Position numbers and translations under genes: made by a program. A stretch of DNA of 64,000 nt from Galbula dea. Its lineage: Eukaryota > Chordata > Aves > Piciformes > Galbulidae. The notes beneath the pieces were generated by a model, which was given only the letters and a program-made list of their open reading frames with translations, did no database searches and had not been told where the DNA came from. Below, piece by piece: positions 59,551 through 64,000 of this stretch (its first letter is position 1; the number at the start of each line of letters is the position of its first letter). The DNA is taken from the NCBI GenBank assembly GCA_013399015.1, contig VWZX01006232.1:80743-144742 (forward strand). The letters run 5' to 3'.

Positions 59551-61265
59551 TGCTTTCATCCTTTTCCAAACACTTCTAGTTCCCCACTGATAAGATGCAA
59601 ATTAACTGGTTAAAAAAAATCAAGAAGAAAGAAAAGGATAAACAAAAGGGTTGGGTTTTTTTTCTTACACACTTGTTACAGGAGAAATTCACTACTGCAT
59701 GCCATGAGCTGTGCCCTCATCCCAAATCTATGACTTCAGATATGATACAGATGCATCACCTGAAAAGCCTCAGACTAAAAGCCCTGGGGAAGGCACTCTG
59801 TTCCCATGGGATTAGTCATGTTGCAGACAAAGGGAAAAATTTGCTTCTCCATATTACATAGCACGTTTCCTGTGCTTCAGTCCTCCCCTGAGCTGGCCTA
59901 TTGTTTGAGAATGCAGAAACAGATTAGTTTTCCACTTATTTTAAGCCTACTTCTACTCTCACCGATGTCAGTGGAAGACTCTCCACTGCAGACCTGAGCC
60001 TTTAGCACAGGAAAGGAAGGAAATATGAACCTTTGTCACCTGTGGAAGTTTTTTAGATATTAGCACCTGAGACTGGACTGAGAAAAAGTAATCTGAGGAT
60101 TGCTTTTCAGCATAGTAATAACCAATTAGCAGGGATGAGCTGGAATTTTTTTCCCCTGTCTGTTCCTCAAGCCTTCACAGAGATAATTTTCTTTACCTTC
60201 ATATACTGCAAGGATGCAGTTACTACCCACACAGAAAAATCAGATGCTAGCTGTTAGACCAGTAGAGGAAAAGATTAAATTTGCAGCAAGCCTGGATGCA
60301 GGAGCACAGGACACGATAAAGTACTTGTACCATTTATTATCTGCTCTTGGTGAACTATACCAGGAGCTCTCCAAGGCAAGAAAATGAGAGGTACAAATTA
60401 ATGATTAATAAGGGGTATAGAGGTGACATACAGTAGGCAGCTGAGCTGCTCTTGGAATCCTTCTTGGGAACAAGAGCTCCCACATCCTGAAGTTATGTAT
60501 TTTCCTGGAAAAGAAACCAAAAAACCCCAGAAACAAAACCCAAAAACATCTGCTCAGCTCTAAAGTCCTCCTACAGTCTGCAGTTTGTTTTCTCTTTCCA
60601 AACCTGCTGAGCACACTGCCAAGAAATTTCTCCAAGGGAAGGAATTACAACCTGCCTATCCCTCTGGCTATTGCATGCACACTCCCTGAGCTGGTAACCA
60701 ACCTGGCTTGGTTACAAGGGGTGCTGCTCACCCCTAGTATGTCCAGTCTTCTGCAGTCCTCCGCTCACAGCAATACCATCCAGATTAAAAGTCACTGCAC
60801 TCCAGTTATTCTCCTGTGACTCCATTATTTTCCTTCTTTTTCCTATTTCTACTCATAGAAACCTTTTATTGACATTTTAGGAAATATTTCCACTTTGACA
60901 TTCCACTCTGAAAAAAACCAAACAAACAAGACAAAAAATGGGGTGTGCAGGAGGACTACTAAAAACCAGGATGACATCTGACTTCTTTTTGGACTGGCCT
61001 GCAGTCACTAAATGGCTGTCTGTGAGAAAATTGCCATTTTCTAACATCTACCACCCTCCTACCCTCAAAAAAACCTATAGGGATACTCAAGCTACCACCA
61101 GCATGTATTAAAATGAAGAACACTAAGCTCAAGGAAGATGGCTCTTCTGACACCACCCCTTCTTCTTGAAACCATTTTTTTTTTTAAAGGGAAAAATTTA
61201 AAGAAAACATGAAGCATAAATTCAGTGTCAGCACTGTGGAAAGAAATCAGTAGCTGTGGCAAAAC

Positions 61266-61407
61266 AATCATAGAATGGCCTGGGTTGGAAGAGACCTTAA
61301 AGATGATCTAGCTCCAACCCCCCCCCCGACCATGGGCAGGGATGCCATCTACTAGACCAGGTTACCCAGGGCCACATCTATCCTGGCCTTAAACACAGCC
61401 AGGGGAA
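61266..61407 (-). repeat. CR1 LINE 3' fragment with C11 tract
   Basis: Inverted 3' end ATCATAGAATGGCCTGGGTTG and GAGACCTTAAAGATGATCTA, then a run of eleven C and GCCATCTACTAGACCAGGTT. It belongs to an older CR1 subfamily than the neighbouring copy. Confidence 0.85.
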
Positions 61408-61457
61408 CGATGCTTGCTGTTACTTCATTGTTTACAAATGAGCATGCCCCACTCTTA

Positions 61458-61940
61458 GAAATCAGTGTGGTTGAAAGAAACCTTTAAGATCATCAAAGTC
61501 CAACCACGAACACAGCACTGCCAGGCCACATCTAAATCATGTTCCTCAGCACTATATCTACATGTCTTTTAAGCCCCTCCAGAGACAGTGATGCCACCAA
61601 TGCCCTAGGCAGCCTGCTCCTGGGCTTATGGGGATGAAATTTTTCCTAATGATGTCCAACCTTAACCTCCCCTGGTGCAACTGGAGGACGTTTCCTCTTG
61701 TCCTGTTGCTTGAGAGAAGATAGGACAGAAGGAGATTTGAGTTAGTCAAGCAGGACTTGCCTTTCATAAACCCACGCTGACTGTGCCTGATCGCCTCGTT
61801 GTCCTGTATGTGCCACGTGAAAGCATTCAGGATGATCTGCTCCATAACCTTCCCAGTGCTGAGGTCAGTCTGACAGGCCTGTAGTTCCCTAGCTCATCCT
61901 TCCAGCCCTTCTTGTAGATGGGCATCCCATTTGCTAACCT
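61458..61940 (-). repeat. CR1 LINE fragment carrying reverse-transcriptase sequence
   Basis: The inverted 3' part (GGTTGAAAGAAACCTTTAAG onward) is joined to deeper ORF2 sequence whose minus-strand translation has MEQIILNAFTWHIQDNEAIR and the retrotransposon motif QRGFMKGKSCLTN. The middle of the element is deleted near 61715. Confidence 0.9.
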
Positions 61941-63706
61941 AAAGAAAGGAAAATCTTTTGAATTTTTTAAAAGAAAGCCTTTAACCCTTTCAGCTGGCTT
62001 CAGCTTATTGCTTCCTTGCTGCCTGTCTTACTGTAAGTGTGTTCTGCTCACTTCTTCCTGGTACATACTTTCTCTTAGAATGAATTTTAATACTTAATCA
62101 TGTATCTTGTTCTAAAGCAGACTTACAGCTGGAAGACAACAAAGAAAGAGTCTACAGCATTATTTATACTGAAGCCAGGGGGGACTGAATTAAAATCAGC
62201 ATAAGTAAAAGATGAATCACACTATTGACTTCCATTTTGGACTCCAGAAACAGACCTCCTTTGTAACCATGTCCTAATCACATCCTTGCCCATGTGCACC
62301 ACATGCAGGTGGAATTTATTAAGAGCTTTGCAGAGGTTTCAAACAGGCACCACCTGCTCTTACCCAAGGTTAGCTTCCACACACCGGTTTCTTCTTTTCC
62401 ACAAGGACACTAACACATCACCCTACAGATTCTGTTTATGTTTCTCTGTGAAATGGACAGACTTCCAGACACAAAGTCTGAAGTACAGAACTGTTATCTG
62501 CTTGTTAAACTCCCCATAATTTGGTTTTGCCTGGATGAAGAATGCAGAGTTATCCTCACAAATAATTTAAAATAATTTGGTGTAATTTAGACTGGTTTAG
62601 ATTCAATTGCATGGTACTTGCTGTATAACAGCATATAGGGCTGTATAACCCAAGACAACACTAACAGGCTGCATCTTTGATGATGATATAATCTGTAGGT
62701 AAAAGTTGGAACAGTCTGGATTGCCTAATGAATTCTGCAATTAATTAGTTTGCAGTAGGCAGTTTCCCAACGCCTGGAAAAGCACTGTGAGTCCTGTTCT
62801 CTGCTGTTTTCTCATTCACAATGTACAAGACTGAAAACTATGACTGCAAAATACAGAAAGGTTCTATGGTTTGGGGTTTTTTTTGGCCTATTTAGTTAAA
62901 TTAAGAAGTCTACGAGCAAATTGAATATACCCTGACAGTTACTGCAATGGAAATGCCAATACAGATGAAGCTGCTATATGCAGGGACTGAATCATTTCTT
63001 GAAATGAAGAGCAAGGTTGCCCTCTGGGGACTTCTCTAGGAGTGCTTCTGAGACTTGGGATATTTTTTGTTCAAGCAAAATAATTTTACTACAAGGCTGT
63101 AAGATTGTTAAAACCCAACATGAATGTGGATCAAGACAGCCAGTGCTAAGAACCTGCTGCACTGAGATCATGGAGCTACATTTCTATCTGATGCACTGTA
63201 TTATCATTTACTTCATAGTTCATCATACTTTTCAGTATCAGTCTTATGCTGGCATGTGTCAGCCTGAAAAATCTGGTCTGACATTGTTACTGAAGTAAAA
63301 GTGAATTTAGTATTATGGACTCCTATTGTGACATCCATAAATCCTCAGATGCCTTAATTTCTATAGTTAAAAAATGGCAGTTTCTGTGGTTGCAATTTCT
63401 GAATCTATTTACACTGAACCCAAGCTGTTTGAGCTCACAGTTCTGTCTGTAGGTACCGTAAGGACAGTAACCATGCTAGCTGCTTAATCCCTGTATTAAT
63501 TCCAGTTTCTGAGGGGGGTCTTACATTACAGCAGCTCCTTATTCCTGGTTTACTGACCTGTGTATCGGCTAAGAGGCCAGCACAGGTGCAGTTGCAGGTG
63601 TGAGCAATGAGGAGCAATCAGGAGGTCTGGAATGTATGAAGTGGTTTTGCTGTTGAAAACAATATGTTATCAGCATACAACTTCAGTCCACAAAGTTCAG
63701 CTCTGA
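61941..63706. other. Flank without recognisable element
   Basis: AT-rich, no supported feature. Confidence 0.45.
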
Positions 63707-63756
63707 AGGCAATATGCCAACGCAGCTTTCTCGACCTCGGCTACCAACCTTTCCAG

Positions 63757-63886
63757 TTTGTATTATTACTACATAGAGGCATCATTTACCTCAAGAGATG
63801 AAGGATCAGCTTCACCTCACGTCCTCACACCTCCCGGCCTCATCCAGAACGGGAAGCAGCACAGCTTCATCCCGAATCCTGTCAAG
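63757..63886 (+). other. Candidate unidentified exon at right edge
   Basis: Bounded by a plausible acceptor (CCAACCTTTCCAG) and a strong donor (AAG|GTAAGA). With one leading base, the frame is open throughout and reads LYYYYIEASFTSRDEGSASP, ending FIPNPVK. Local CpG content is higher than its surroundings, as for a coding exon. I do not recognise the protein, and the expected neighbour (INPP1) does not match. Confidence 0.25.
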
Positions 63887-64000
63887 GTAAGAAAAACTCT
63901 TCACGTAACTACCAGGCAAGGGGCTTGCAGCCTTGCTTATAGTCTTCTAGCTTTCTGCCTTTGTTAGTCACGACGTTGAGTGGAAAGGAGCTACTGGGGG

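Noticed and set aside
46579..64000. INPP1 exons, expected next to MFSD6 from mammalian order
   Set aside because: None of the visible frames on either strand match the inositol polyphosphate 1-phosphatase sequence as I know it; the gene probably lies beyond the right edge.

Overview
The window is vertebrate nuclear DNA, almost certainly from a bird. It has two intron-containing genes with GT-AG splice sites, one strong CpG-island promoter, and about nineteen CR1 LINE fragments covering roughly 11% of the sequence (my hand estimate). Abundant 5'-truncated CR1 with the conserved 3' end around TTGGA...GACCT...CCAACC is typical of avian genomes, and the dominant subfamily looks neoavian. I cannot name the species. 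There is no bacterial or organellar content, and I see no CRISPR array, tRNA or rRNA gene.

Layout. 1-12101 (+): the 3' eight coding exons of NEMP2 (TMEM194B), a multipass inner-nuclear-membrane protein; exon 1 lies left of the window. 12102 to about 16000: the 3' UTR and convergent intergenic zone. About 16030-45100 (-): MFSD6, a major facilitator superfamily membrane protein, complete in coding sequence. Six coding exons splice to an open frame of 789 codons plus stop. A large 5'-UTR intron runs back to a CpG island at about 44190-45070, which I take as the promoter. 45100-64000: upstream flank with CR1 fragments (including an inverted pair), one solo LTR, a weak CpG-rich patch at 58.7-59.5 kb and an exon-like open stretch at the right edge. 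I recognise no known gene in this flank.

The tail-to-tail MFSD6/NEMP2 pair matches the mammalian order (human 2q32), which helps choose NEMP2 over its paralogue NEMP1. The two genes are unrelated in function as far as is known. Nothing here looks like an undescribed system. The items most worth a second look are the long direct CR1 repeats flanking two MFSD6 exons, the inverted CR1 pair beside the promoter, the solo LTR, and the two possible unannotated exons on the right.
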